Positions 16,478 to 24,866 are shown, counted from the first letter of the stretch. The stretch is 35,860 bases of DNA from an uncultured Bacteroidales bacterium (GCA_902790595.1 CADASL010000011.1:1-35860); one strand, 5' to 3'. Notes: generated from the sequence alone by a model not told the origin. Numbers and translations are program-made.

Positions 16478-16529
16478 ACAAATTCCTGCAAAAAAGTTGT
16501 TTATTTGCGCAAACAATATCAAAACTATT

Positions 16530-16922
16530 ATGGCATACGACATTCACGAGCTAAAAATGAAGGTCCGCGACTACGAATGCGATATGGAAGGCATCGTTAA
16601 CAACGCGAACTACCAGCACTATTTTGAACACGCGCGCCACGAAATGTGCATCGAGCGAGGAATCAGCTTCGCCGAACTCGTCGAGAAGAACATCTACGTG
16701 GTTGTGGCCCGAGTTGACATACGCTACAAACGCCCGCTGCGCAGCCGCGATGAGTTTGTTGTGACCACAACCGCCGAGCGCGACGGCTTTAAAATGCTGT
16801 TCCACCAGAAGATACTGCTCCTGCCCGAGCGCCAGGTCTGCGCCGATGCCACCATCACAACCGTGGTAACCGTTGACGGCAAACTCTCGCGCGCACCCGA
16901 ACTCGACAAGTATTTCGACTGA
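16530..16922 (+). CDS. Acyl-CoA thioesterase, 4HBT (YbgC/FadM-like)
   Basis: A 130-residue hotdog-fold protein. The YbgC-type active-site segment DYECDMEGIVNNANYQHYFEHARHE places the catalytic aspartate at D18, followed by the usual VVVARVDIRYKRPLRSRDEF strands. Such enzymes hydrolyse acyl-CoA thioesters; the chain preference cannot be read from sequence. Length is typical. Its stop codon overlaps the ATG of the TatD-like gene (TGATG), so the two are likely translated together. It heads a three-gene cluster with TatD-like and tcdA genes. Confidence 0.92.
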   Translation: MAYDIHELKMKVRDYECDMEGIVNNANYQHYFEHARHEMCIERGISFAELVEKNIYVVVARVDIRYKRPLRSRDEFVVTTTAERDGFKMLFHQKILLLPERQVCADATITTVVTVDGKLSRAPELDKYFD

Positions 16923-17584
16923 TGGCCGCGCCGTTTGTCAACATCCACACTCACTCCGCAACCGGCACAGGCATCGAACTCGTCAACATCGACAACCTTG
17001 ATTCGGCGCCCAGTGCAACGTTTGCATCGGCTGGTTTGCACCCGTGGAATGTGGACAAATGCGACCATCAACAAGCGCTTGCAGCGATCGAAACCTTGTG
17101 CCAAAACGGCAACGCGGCAGCCATTGGCGAGGCCGGCCTCGACCGCGCCATCAGCACCAGTATCAGTCTGCAAATGAGCGTTCTAGAGCAGCAACTCGAC
17201 ATTGCAACCCGCCACCACCTGCCAATGATAATCCATTGTGTAAGAGCCTATTCCGATTTCTTGCAAATATTGCGGCACGAATCGTCGGTGAAAATGATTT
17301 TTCACGGATTCAACAGCAACCAAACATCCGCCAACCAGCTTTTACAACACGGCGCAATGCTGTCATTCGGGCATAATCTGCTATCAAACAATAAATTGCA
17401 AACAACATTCAAATCAATTCCAAACGATTGCATATTTCTTGAAACTGACACAAAAGACATCAGCATCAATGAGATTTATAACTTTGCAGCGGAGTTGAAA
17501 AGCACAAGTATTGACGAACTCAAACAAATAATTTTCAATAATTTAACACGCATTTTCGGCAACAGATGGGAAACAATTGGTTAG
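16922..17584 (+). CDS. TatD family metal-dependent hydrolase
   Basis: A 220-residue protein, a little shorter than the usual 255-265. The metal-site residues of the TatD family are in place: H9 and H11 in NIHTHS, E70 in AIGEAGLD, H105 in MIIHC, H128 in FHGFN and D176 in LETDT. TatD proteins are Mg-dependent nucleases acting on DNA or RNA ends or on D-Tyr-tRNA; the exact substrate here is unknown. It overlaps the thioesterase gene by one base and the tcdA gene by 19 bases. A copy of the 15-bp motif lies inside its coding sequence at 17013-17027. Confidence 0.88.
   Translation: MAAPFVNIHTHSATGTGIELVNIDNLDSAPSATFASAGLHPWNVDKCDHQQALAAIETLCQNGNAAAIGEAGLDRAISTSISLQMSVLEQQLDIATRHHLPMIIHCVRAYSDFLQILRHESSVKMIFHGFNSNQTSANQLLQHGAMLSFGHNLLSNNKLQTTFKSIPNDCIFLETDTKDISINEIYNFAAELKSTSIDELKQIIFNNLTRIFGNRWETIG
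17013..17027. promoter_or_regulatory. Copy of the 15-bp motif within the TatD-like gene
   Basis: GTGCAACGTTTGCAT differs from the perfect inverted repeat at 12493-12507 by one base. It lies in coding sequence about 90 bp into the gene, so it may be a chance match or an internal operator. Confidence 0.3.
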
Positions 17585-18291
17585 AACGGACCGAACTATT
17601 ATTAGGCAGCGAAAAACTTGAGCGGCTGCGACACAAACACGTGCTTGTGGTTGGCTTGGGCGGTGTGGGCGCCTATGCGGCCGAAATGATTGCCCGCGCT
17701 GGAGTTGGCCGTATGACCATTGTCGATGGCGACAAGGTGAACCCGAGCAACCTGAACCGCCAGCTGCTGGCCACCTGCAGCCAACTGGGCAAGCCAAAAG
17801 CCGAAGTGATGGCCGCACGCCTGCGCGACATCAACCCCGACATCGACCTGACGGTGATAAACGATTTTGTGAAAGACGAGCGAATGGAACAACTGCTTGA
17901 TAACGAATACGATTACGTGGTTGACGCCATCGACACCATATCGCCGAAAGTGTTTCTGATTCTGCATTGTCTGAACCGTAAACTGAAGATTGTGAGCAGT
18001 ATGGGCGCCGGCGGCAAAACCGACCCATCAAAAATATCCATTGCCGACATCAGCAAAACCTACAACTGCAAACTGGCGAAAGCCATACGCAAACGCTTGC
18101 ACCGCAAAGGTGTGGACCGCGGCGTGCCGGTGGTTTTCTCTTCTGAACTGACTGACAAAACCGCCGTGCTTGAGGTTGACGACGAGGCAAACAAAAAATC
18201 GACTGTCGGCACCATTTCATATATGCCGGCAATGTTCGGCATTTATTGCGCGTCAAAGGTTTTGCGCGATTTGGCGGAGATTGGGCAATAA
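17566..18291 (+). CDS. tcdA: tRNA threonylcarbamoyladenosine dehydratase TcdA
   Basis: A 241-residue ThiF/E1-like enzyme that cyclises t6A37 of tRNA to ct6A using ATP. The nucleotide site GLGGVGAYAAEMIARAGVG starts at G30, followed by IVDGDKVNPSNLNRQ at about 52-66 and VVDAIDT near 118. The RLHRKGVDRG and PVVFSSE segments are family-specific. Length is slightly below the E. coli enzyme (268). The start codon lies within the end of the TatD-like gene in another frame. A shared terminator lies right behind the stop. Confidence 0.93.
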   Translation: MGNNWLERTELLLGSEKLERLRHKHVLVVGLGGVGAYAAEMIARAGVGRMTIVDGDKVNPSNLNRQLLATCSQLGKPKAEVMAARLRDINPDIDLTVINDFVKDERMEQLLDNEYDYVVDAIDTISPKVFLILHCLNRKLKIVSSMGAGGKTDPSKISIADISKTYNCKLAKAIRKRLHRKGVDRGVPVVFSSELTDKTAVLEVDDEANKKSTVGTISYMPAMFGIYCASKVLRDLAEIGQ

Positions 18292-18309
18292 TCTCAAGTA
18301 ATCAGACAC

Positions 18310-18344
18310 AAAAAAGGCAGCCCGCTATGGAACTGCCTCTTTTG
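18310..18344. terminator. Bidirectional terminator between tcdA and the lipoprotein gene
   Basis: AGGCAG and CTGCCT form a 6-bp stem with a 12-base loop. An A run lies on the left and a short T run on the right, so it can serve both converging genes. Confidence 0.7.
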
Positions 18345-18370
18345 TTTAGGTTCGATAACTCGGAAACCGC

Positions 18371-19615
18371 TTAAACATACATCACCTTAGAAAGCGTGTA
18401 TTTAATTATCAGATTTCCATTAACATATAACACGGAGTACGTCGGGAAAACAAAACCCTTGGTGCCTTCGGGGGCGGGACCGTGAACATCTTCGTCGTAA
18501 TAATTGTCGCTGTTGGCGGTAAAGATATCGTTGTTTTCATTGAATTGCGAATAAACACCTTCGGTCTTAACCTTTTGAATGTATGCCGCAGCATCTTCTT
18601 TCGAAACATTTTCGATAACGACTTCTATCTCAACAACATCGTCGACATCGCAAGGATAGAGCCATACATAACCATCAGATGTTTTGCCTCCTTCAAACTC
18701 ACGGTCAACACGCATATACTTGATATTGCCGCTGCCGGTGTACGGAATCACATATTTAGCCTGTTCCATAGCCGCCGGGTAGCGGTCGCTGAGCCATTGG
18801 CAGTCGAACTTGGTGTATTTCTGAATCATATCGGCCGGTACCACAATCGGGCCTGCCTTTTGCAACATCTTGGCAATTGTCTTATAGGTAGTTTCAAAAT
18901 CACCGGCCTCGGCTATCTTGTTGTAACCGTCAAACGACAAAAACGGCATCGTAAACTCTAATTTTGCGGCGTCAATTGAATAAAGGCCAGTTGCAGGATA
19001 TTCAGCCACTACAACCGTTCCAATTGTATCTTCGTAATGTGATGTAAACGCGTTACCATCATTATCGTTATAATAATCCATTGAGAAACTGTAGGTTGAC
19101 GATTTTCCATCCCAAGCCTTGAAGCCTGCCGGATAGAACGGTTCGCAGAACATTGCCAGTGTGCTAAGGAATTGCGATGTATCGGGAACGATGAACACAC
19201 TGCCATCGGTGCCTTTGGCAACAAGCTCTCCTTCTGAATTAACATAGATGCCCGGCTCTGCACTCTCATATTTTGCGTCCGTATTGAAGAAATCATCAAT
19301 ATTGCCTTGATTCTCGTCACCAGAGTTATTTTCAAGTTCCGAGCACTCATTATAGTCTTTTGCCGACGATTTTTCGTAGCTGACATCAAGTCCTGCCTGT
19401 TGCAATCTGCCGACATACAACTTAACTTCTGCTTCCGTGTCCCACATATAAGAAACTTGCGGCAAAGTGCCCAAAACAGTAGTGGTAACCTTCCAACAGT
19501 AATTGCCGTTGGTGCCGGCTACCGGATTATCCTCATTACCGGAATTGTCGTCATCACAAGCGACAAACATCACTACGCTTGCCGCACAAATCATTGATAA
19601 TAAATACTTTTTCAT
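18371..19615 (-). CDS. Surface-exposed lipoprotein, unknown function
   Basis: A 414-residue secreted protein. The N-terminus is a lipoprotein signal (MKKYLLSMICAASVVMFVAC) with the lipobox cysteine at about residue 20. It is followed directly by DDDN, the kind of acidic stretch that serves as a lipoprotein export signal to the cell surface in Bacteroidetes. The mature part is rich in Asp, Asn, Tyr and Gly with many predicted strands; no catalytic motif or known fold was recognised. It is not beside a SusC/SusD pair. A -7 box precedes it at 19672-19679. Confidence 0.75.
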   Translation of the reverse strand: MKKYLLSMICAASVVMFVACDDDNSGNEDNPVAGTNGNYCWKVTTTVLGTLPQVSYMWDTEAEVKLYVGRLQQAGLDVSYEKSSAKDYNECSELENNSGDENQGNIDDFFNTDAKYESAEPGIYVNSEGELVAKGTDGSVFIVPDTSQFLSTLAMFCEPFYPAGFKAWDGKSSTYSFSMDYYNDNDGNAFTSHYEDTIGTVVVAEYPATGLYSIDAAKLEFTMPFLSFDGYNKIAEAGDFETTYKTIAKMLQKAGPIVVPADMIQKYTKFDCQWLSDRYPAAMEQAKYVIPYTGSGNIKYMRVDREFEGGKTSDGYVWLYPCDVDDVVEIEVVIENVSKEDAAAYIQKVKTEGVYSQFNENNDIFTANSDNYYDEDVHGPAPEGTKGFVFPTYSVLYVNGNLIIKYTLSKVMYV

Positions 19616-19671
19616 AAACGTGCCATTTTAGTTAAACATTTGGTAAATTCTCTCATTATTAATTCAATACA

Positions 19672-19679
19672 CAAACATA
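19672..19679 (-). promoter_or_regulatory. Candidate -7 box (TATGTTTG) of the lipoprotein gene
   Basis: Exact TAnnTTTG match on the minus strand, about 57 bp before the lipoprotein ATG and just after the stop of the PorE-like gene, so the two genes probably have separate promoters. Confidence 0.5.
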
Positions 19680-19708
19680 GCGTATTTTTTTGTAAATGTT
19701 GTAAAATT

Positions 19709-21655
19709 TTATTCCACCACCTTCAACTCCGTGCGGCGGTTCGTTTCGCGGCCTTCGGTGGTTGAATTATCGCCAATTGGGACCTGCTTGCCGTAGCCTT
19801 TATATGACAACTGCGACTGGCCAACGCCTTGCGAAATCAGATAATCGTAAACCGATTTGGCGCGTTTCTCGGAAAGTTGCTGATTATAAGCATCGTTGCC
19901 CACGTTGTCGGTATGGCCGCCAATCTCGAACTTCACGCCCGCGCTGTTTTTGATGAAAACCGCCATCTGGTTCAACTCCACAAACGACTGTGGCATAAGT
20001 TCATACGAGTCAAATTTGAAGAAGATGTTGCGCAAGATGGTGTTCGCTCCAATCTGCGGTTTCTCAAGTTTGATATTGACCACGTAAGGCTTTGTGGCTG
20101 AATGAGTTTCGGTCAGATTGAAGTGCTGCGAGTTAAACAGATAACCTGGACTGGTGGCCAACATCGCATATTGGCGGCCAACTGGCAGACTGACAAGAAA
20201 ATCGCCCGATTCGGCACTCGAACCTACAGACATCACTGTGTCACCTTTGGGCAGATTGAGCAATTGCACACGAGCGTTCAACGGAAGGTTTGTCTGCGCA
20301 TCTGTCACTAAACCACTGACATACGACACTGGTGTCGGCCGCACGGCTTCGGGCAGTTCAAAGGTGTAGATGTTTTTGGTGTCGCTATTGATGTTCGATG
20401 AGAAATAGGCCGTAACGCCCTTATTATCAACTACAAGGCCAATCTCATCGCGGTGCGAGTTTATGGGATAGCCAAGGTTGACGGGCTCTGTCCAATGGCC
20501 CGCACTGTCGAGCCGCGACATAAAAATATCTTTCTTGCCCAATCCTGGATGACCGTCGGAACTGAAGTAAAGTGTCTGATTGTCAGGATGAATGAACGGG
20601 CAAATATCGTCGCCTGGCGTGTTGATGGGCGCGCCCAAATTCTTCGGCTTACCCCAACGGCCGTTGGCGTCGAGTTCCGAAACCCAAATGTCCATCTTGC
20701 CCAAACCGCCCGCGCGGTCCGACGCAAAGTAGAGATAGCGACCATCGGGCGAAAGGCACGGCTGTTTGTCGGCTGACTTGCCATTCACCACATTTCCTGC
20801 ATTATAGGGCCTGCCCCACTGACCGTAAACATTTTTCCTGGCAAAATAGATGTCGCATTTGCCAAAGCCGTCGCGGCGGTTGCAACCCGTGAAAACCAAT
20901 GTGTTACCATCGGCCGAAATCTGTTGCGCGCCTTCGTTGCCAACGGTGTTGATTGGCGCCCCAATGGGCACGGCTGGCTGCCACTGACCGTCGATGAAAC
21001 GCGTCACGTAGAAATCTTCCTGCATCAGAATCGAGCCATCGGGGAAAAAGCGAGTGCTGTCGGGCAACAACATTGTGAAAACCAACGTCTTACCATCGAG
21101 CGAAAGCGATGGCCAATACTGCTCGTATGGCTGCTCCAAGTCGGCGCCGAGCGATTTCGGCTCAAACGGCACTGGATTATTCACTAAATCGATGGCAATC
21201 TGGCATTTAGCCATATATTGTTCGGCCAATTCCTTCGATTTGGCGTTTGCTTTCGAATTAGTCAAAAACACTGAATAATAATGCTTTGACTCGGTGTACT
21301 GGCCATTTTCATAAAGCGCGTTGGCAAGATTGTAGTCGAGATAGGTGTCGAAGGTGGAATCGATGGCGCGGGCGGCAAGCAGAGCCTCAACAATGCACTC
21401 GCAGAAATCGCCGTAACTGCACATTTCGGCCTTCAGCAGGTAGGCTTCAAGGAAACGCGGGTCGGCATCGATGGCTTTGTTAATCTCGATTTCGGCATTG
21501 GCTAAATCGCGCTGATTCATAAACGATTTCGCGCGGAAATAGTACGATTTTGCCTTGCTCGACTTGGTGGTTGTCAGCGCTTCGTGCTGGGCGCTGGCCG
21601 CCACAACCGAAAAAAGCAGCGCAAAGGTTGCGAATATTTTAAGTAACTTATTCAT
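19709..21655 (-). CDS. OmpA family protein with TPR and PD40 repeats, PorE-like
   Basis: A 648-residue envelope protein. After a signal peptide (cleaved near AASAQ, residues 1-23) come TPR-like helices (about 35-165), a PD40/WD40-like beta-propeller with repeated LSPDGRYLYFASDRAGGLGKMDIWV-type blades (about 180-430), a carboxypeptidase-regulatory-like domain (SYVSGLVTDAQTNLPLNARV, about 445-520), and an OmpA C-terminal peptidoglycan-binding domain with FFKFDSYELMP, GHTDNVG and NRRTEL. This order matches PorE, a component of type IX secretion that links the outer membrane to peptidoglycan. Unlike PorE of Porphyromonas, which is a lipoprotein, no lipobox cysteine is visible here, so it may be a paralogue. 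Confidence 0.87.
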   Translation of the reverse strand: MNKLLKIFATFALLFSVVAASAQHEALTTTKSSKAKSYYFRAKSFMNQRDLANAEIEINKAIDADPRFLEAYLLKAEMCSYGDFCECIVEALLAARAIDSTFDTYLDYNLANALYENGQYTESKHYYSVFLTNSKANAKSKELAEQYMAKCQIAIDLVNNPVPFEPKSLGADLEQPYEQYWPSLSLDGKTLVFTMLLPDSTRFFPDGSILMQEDFYVTRFIDGQWQPAVPIGAPINTVGNEGAQQISADGNTLVFTGCNRRDGFGKCDIYFARKNVYGQWGRPYNAGNVVNGKSADKQPCLSPDGRYLYFASDRAGGLGKMDIWVSELDANGRWGKPKNLGAPINTPGDDICPFIHPDNQTLYFSSDGHPGLGKKDIFMSRLDSAGHWTEPVNLGYPINSHRDEIGLVVDNKGVTAYFSSNINSDTKNIYTFELPEAVRPTPVSYVSGLVTDAQTNLPLNARVQLLNLPKGDTVMSVGSSAESGDFLVSLPVGRQYAMLATSPGYLFNSQHFNLTETHSATKPYVVNIKLEKPQIGANTILRNIFFKFDSYELMPQSFVELNQMAVFIKNSAGVKFEIGGHTDNVGNDAYNQQLSEKRAKSVYDYLISQGVGQSQLSYKGYGKQVPIGDNSTTEGRETNRRTELKVVE

Positions 21656-21668
21656 AATCAGTTTTCAG

Positions 21669-21709
21669 AACGCAGATGACGCAGATTTAACAGATTAACA
21701 CAGATTTTT
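21669..21709. repeat. Degenerate ACGCAGATT-type repeat, copy 1
   Basis: Short direct repeats of the form AACGCAGATG, ACGCAGATTT, AACAGATT, AACACAGATT run head to tail upstream of the PorE-like gene. A related copy lies at 22857-22898. Confidence 0.7.
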
Positions 21710-21771
21710 CAATTAATACTTTTTAAACTCAATTCCACGTAGATATTACAAAACACAATAAATATTGATTA

Positions 21772-22827
21772 TCAAATATAATCGCGACGGATAATCAGCC
21801 CTTTTTCTTCAAGAACGGCGGTTACTTTCTGAATCAAATCAACCTTTTCTTTCAAAGGCAGGAACGCCGACTTGAATCCGTTAATTATCAGGTATTTAAG
21901 TTCGCTCGGCGTGAATCCGAACTTCTCAATCACAAGCATATACTCGTCGGTGAGAGTTGTGTTGGAAATCAAGCGGTTATCAGTGTTGATGGTGACGCGG
22001 ATTCCCAAATCGAAATAGAACTTAACTGGGTGTTTTTCAATGCTATCGACGGCCTTGGTCTGCAAGTTCGACGTGACGCACATCTCGAGCGGAATGCGGT
22101 GGTCGTTCACATAGTTGAGCAGGTCGCCGTCCTCGCGCAGGCGCGTGCCGTGGCCAATGCGGTTGGCGCTCACCATATGCAGCGCCTGGTGGATTGACTC
22201 GGGCCCGTAAGCCTCGCCCGCGTGCACCGTGGTGTTGATATTGTTATTGATAATCAAGTCGAAAGCCTCTTTGTGGTCCTTGGCGGGGAAACCGTCTTCG
22301 GCGCCTGCCAAATCGTAGCCCACCACCCCACGGTTCTTGTAGGCCACGGCCAACTCGGCCAACAGCAGCGACGTTTCGGGCGTTGAGTGGCGCAGTCCGC
22401 AGACAATGATTCCAACCTTTATGTTGAAATCGCGCTCAGCACGGGCCTTGCCTTCAAGCACGGCGTCAATCACCTCGGTCAGTTTCAAACCTTTGTTAAC
22501 GTGCAAGATAGGCGAAAAGCGAATCTCAAGATACCAAACATTTTCGGCGGCGCAGTCCTCGGCCAACTCGTATGTGGCGCGCACAAGCGAGTCGTAAGTC
22601 TGTAGCACAGAGCAAGTTATATCGAACGCTTTCAGATAGACTTCCAAACTCGGGCAATCCATACCCACCTTGAGCATCGACTCGAGTTTCTTCGGGTCGT
22701 CGGTAGGCAGTTTAACGTTTTGTTCTTTAGCAAGTTCCAAAATCGTCGACAGGCGCATCGAGCCATCCAAGTGGCAGTGCAGTTCGGCCTTCGGCAGGCT
22801 CTTTACAAATTCGCGGGTAAGTTCCAT
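21772..22827 (-). CDS. add: Adenosine deaminase
   Basis: A 351-residue enzyme that converts adenosine (and deoxyadenosine) to inosine in purine salvage. The zinc and catalytic residues are visible: H17 and H19 in AELHCHLDGS, H202 and E205 in VHAGEAYGP, H226 in RIGHGTRL and D283 in INTDNRLISNT. The second acid of the classical NTDDP motif is Asn here, as I recall in a group of bacterial enzymes that read NTDNR. Adenine deaminase is an alternative but the HCHLDGSMR and GHG context favour adenosine. Length is normal. It is monocistronic, with repeat-rich DNA on both sides. Confidence 0.92.
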   Translation of the reverse strand: MELTREFVKSLPKAELHCHLDGSMRLSTILELAKEQNVKLPTDDPKKLESMLKVGMDCPSLEVYLKAFDITCSVLQTYDSLVRATYELAEDCAAENVWYLEIRFSPILHVNKGLKLTEVIDAVLEGKARAERDFNIKVGIIVCGLRHSTPETSLLLAELAVAYKNRGVVGYDLAGAEDGFPAKDHKEAFDLIINNNINTTVHAGEAYGPESIHQALHMVSANRIGHGTRLREDGDLLNYVNDHRIPLEMCVTSNLQTKAVDSIEKHPVKFYFDLGIRVTINTDNRLISNTTLTDEYMLVIEKFGFTPSELKYLIINGFKSAFLPLKEKVDLIQKVTAVLEEKGLIIRRDYI

Positions 22828-22856
22828 ATTGCTTTATTTTTGATTTTCGATTTTTG

Positions 22857-22898
22857 AACGCAGATGACACTGATTTAACAGATTTGAACTGATTTTTT
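22857..22898. repeat. Degenerate ACGCAGATT-type repeat, copy 2
   Basis: AACGCAGATGAC followed by variants CTGATTTAACAG and GATTTGAACTGATT. It shares AACGCAGATGAC and GATTTAACAGATT with the copy at 21669-21709 and lies before the adenosine deaminase gene. Confidence 0.7.
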
Positions 22899-22902
22899 GT
22901 TT

Positions 22903-22972
22903 CTAACCGATTATATCAGATTCAATCAGAACAATTTATCGGTATAAATCGGATTGAATCGGTTAGTTTTTT
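22903..22972. repeat. Inverted repeat with CTAACCGATT arms
   Basis: CTAACCGATT (22903-22912) and AATCGGTTAG (22957-22966) are perfect 10-bp arms. A second overlapping dyad GATTCAATC/GATTGAATC lies inside. A T run follows on the plus strand although both neighbouring genes are on the minus strand. The left half is repeated with changes at 33654-33688. Confidence 0.75.
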
Positions 22973-23039
22973 ACATAATATATCTTTATTCTTCTGTCGT
23001 CATTTTTTTACTTTTTATTTCCCTAACTCCTAATTAAAA

Positions 23040-23744
23040 CTACGCTAATATAGCAAAAATTGCGGGACGTTTGTGCAAATCGGGCTTATGTTTTGGCCAT
23101 TCGGCGATGCGAAGGGTGAGCACGAACTCGGTTTCGAGCGTCAAATCGGCGGCGATGCACAGGCGCGTCTCGGGGTGCAGATTCTGCATAAAGTCCTCAA
23201 AAAGAGCCATATTGCGATAGGGCGCCTCAATGAAAAGTTGCGTCTGGTGCTCGGTTTGCGAGCGCTTCTCGTAGTTGCGGATGGCGCGGATGCGTTCGGG
23301 CTGTTTGACAGGCAGATAGCCGTTGAAAGCGAAATTCTGACCGTTGAGTCCCGAAGCCATCATTGCAAGAATTATCGACGACGGCCCCGACATTGGCACC
23401 ACGCGGATGCATTTTCGGTGAGCCATTGCCACCACTGCATTTCCTGGGTCGGCTACGGCTGGCGCGCCCGCTTCCGACATCAGCCCCACGTGCTCGCCGC
23501 GCTCACAGGCGTCGAGATACTGCCCAATGGTTGTCAGGTCGGTATGCTCGTTAAGTTCCACAAAATCAGAGTCGTCTATCGGAAAACTGGGGTCAACGGC
23601 GCGCAAAAAACGGCGGGCTGTCCGTGTGTTCTCGACCACAAAATGACGCAACTGCGCCGCCACGCCCAACACCTTGGCAGGTATGACATCGGCTGGCTGC
23701 TGCTCGCCTAACGTTGTGGGTATCAGGTAAAGATTGCCTTTCAT
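23040..23744 (-). CDS. RsmI-like SAM-dependent methyltransferase (tetrapyrrole methylase fold)
   Basis: A 234-residue protein of the tetrapyrrole methylase superfamily, close to RsmI (16S rRNA C1402 ribose methyltransferase). The SAM-site segments are present: LYLIPTTLG at the start, VGLMSEAGAPAVADPG near 87-102, VVPMSGPSSIILAMMASGLNGQNFAFNGYLP and QLFIEAPYRNMAL. RsmI proper has about 280 residues; this shorter form is, from memory, a second RsmI-like gene common in Bacteroidetes. The target is unproven. It starts 18 bp after the DUF4268 gene on the same strand, so read-through is possible. Confidence 0.85.
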   Translation of the reverse strand: MKGNLYLIPTTLGEQQPADVIPAKVLGVAAQLRHFVVENTRTARRFLRAVDPSFPIDDSDFVELNEHTDLTTIGQYLDACERGEHVGLMSEAGAPAVADPGNAVVAMAHRKCIRVVPMSGPSSIILAMMASGLNGQNFAFNGYLPVKQPERIRAIRNYEKRSQTEHQTQLFIEAPYRNMALFEDFMQNLHPETRLCIAADLTLETEFVLTLRIAEWPKHKPDLHKRPAIFAILA

Positions 23745-23762
23745 TGTTGACTAATATGCGCT

Positions 23763-24866
23763 TTATTTCAATTTCAGTTTTTCTCCCAATGCCGTAAAAA
23801 CTTCCATCATCTTATTTGATGTAGAAACAAAGAACTCACAAATTTTCACATTATCCTCTGTATTTAGATAACTTACTGACGGCATATCTAATCTCACACG
23901 ACAAGTCACTTTATCATCCATACGCTGCCACTCAATACCATTGAATTGAGTATCAATCGTTTCGCGATGAGTGATTAATTTATCAAATATCTCTTTGTTT
24001 TTATCTTTTTCTCCTGTGTTTATATATAACTCAACACGACAATTATCCTTGTTAATAATCACACAAATATTACCCCCCCTAATTGACGGTACAGATTTTC
24101 CCAACCAATTGTCAGTAACAGCCGTTGATGCACTAAACATTCCATTGTGCTTCTTGTTATATTCAATAAATTCTCCCCAAAATTTTTGTCTATTATTATA
24201 ACGAACCATTGTAGACTCTGAATCTACAGACTCTTCTTGTTCTTTGTTTGCTATTTTAATTTGTAATTCCTCCGTATCTTCAATTGGTATTATTTGGTCA
24301 AATTCCATCATAATTTGGTCTCCATACTTATATGGGGTAACCTTCACGCATTTGATAAGAAGTTTGAAATTCTGCAACCATAGGACCGATGATGTGACTT
24401 CCTTATGAAAATTGGCTGCAACAAGAATAATTCGTTGACTATTACCTTTATTAATTTCAATATCATCTATTTCTTTTCCATCAAAGAAGTCAGACAAAGC
24501 TTCCGTTGCCTTGCTTTGGGGTCCCAAGTATTTTTGGAAAATTTCTATAACTTGTTGCTTACTTAATGTAGAACAATATGATGCATATTTGATAGCTTGC
24601 CAAGTAACATCTTTCCCCGAATCATCCAACTTGTTTTCAATAATAACAAGGTTCCCTTTCTTATCAAGTGCAAGTAAGTCTAAACGTTCGCGAGTATCTG
24701 CAAAGCCGTCAAATTCCTTTTGAATAATAAGCAACTCTTCACCAAGCGAAGATGGCTCTTTTGCAATCCATTCTTGCAAATCTTGGCGTTCCTTCAAATT
24801 TAAGGACTTAAACGTGCATTTCTCCGCTTTTATTAAGCTTTTATTCTCACTATCAAGTATATACAT
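23763..24866 (-). CDS. DUF4268 protein with NucS-like PD-(D/E)XK domain
   Basis: A 367-residue protein. The N-terminal half has a nuclease-like core: GEELLII at 42-48, RLDLLALDKKGNLVIIENK with D63, E77 and K79 as the D-x(n)-ExK triad, then WQAIKYASY with Q90. This is the arrangement of NucS-like and other PD-(D/E)XK enzymes. The C-terminal half (from about residue 225, RYNNRQKFWGEFIEYNKKH onward) resembles DUF4268. Such proteins are often seen beside restriction or other defence genes. Base composition is clearly more AT-rich than the flanking genes, suggesting transfer. It diverges from the AAA/DUF4143 gene across a 23-bp repeat array. No methylase is near. Confidence 0.8.
   Translation of the reverse strand: MYILDSENKSLIKAEKCTFKSLNLKERQDLQEWIAKEPSSLGEELLIIQKEFDGFADTRERLDLLALDKKGNLVIIENKLDDSGKDVTWQAIKYASYCSTLSKQQVIEIFQKYLGPQSKATEALSDFFDGKEIDDIEINKGNSQRIILVAANFHKEVTSSVLWLQNFKLLIKCVKVTPYKYGDQIMMEFDQIIPIEDTEELQIKIANKEQEESVDSESTMVRYNNRQKFWGEFIEYNKKHNGMFSASTAVTDNWLGKSVPSIRGGNICVIINKDNCRVELYINTGEKDKNKEIFDKLITHRETIDTQFNGIEWQRMDDKVTCRVRLDMPSVSYLNTEDNVKICEFFVSTSNKMMEVFTALGEKLKLK

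Larger units (their letters stand above)
16191..16529. other. Intergenic region with candidate sRNA and operator sites
   Basis: A gene-free stretch of 339 bases. It holds a minus-strand terminator-like hairpin at 16237-16270, a minus-strand -7 box at 16345-16352, and two copies of the 15-bp inverted-repeat motif at 16388-16403 and 16463-16477 that precede the thioesterase gene. Confidence 0.6.

Noticed and set aside
22903..22972. Rho-independent terminator
   Set aside because: The T run is on the plus strand while both flanking genes are on the minus strand; it is better described as an inverted repeat.
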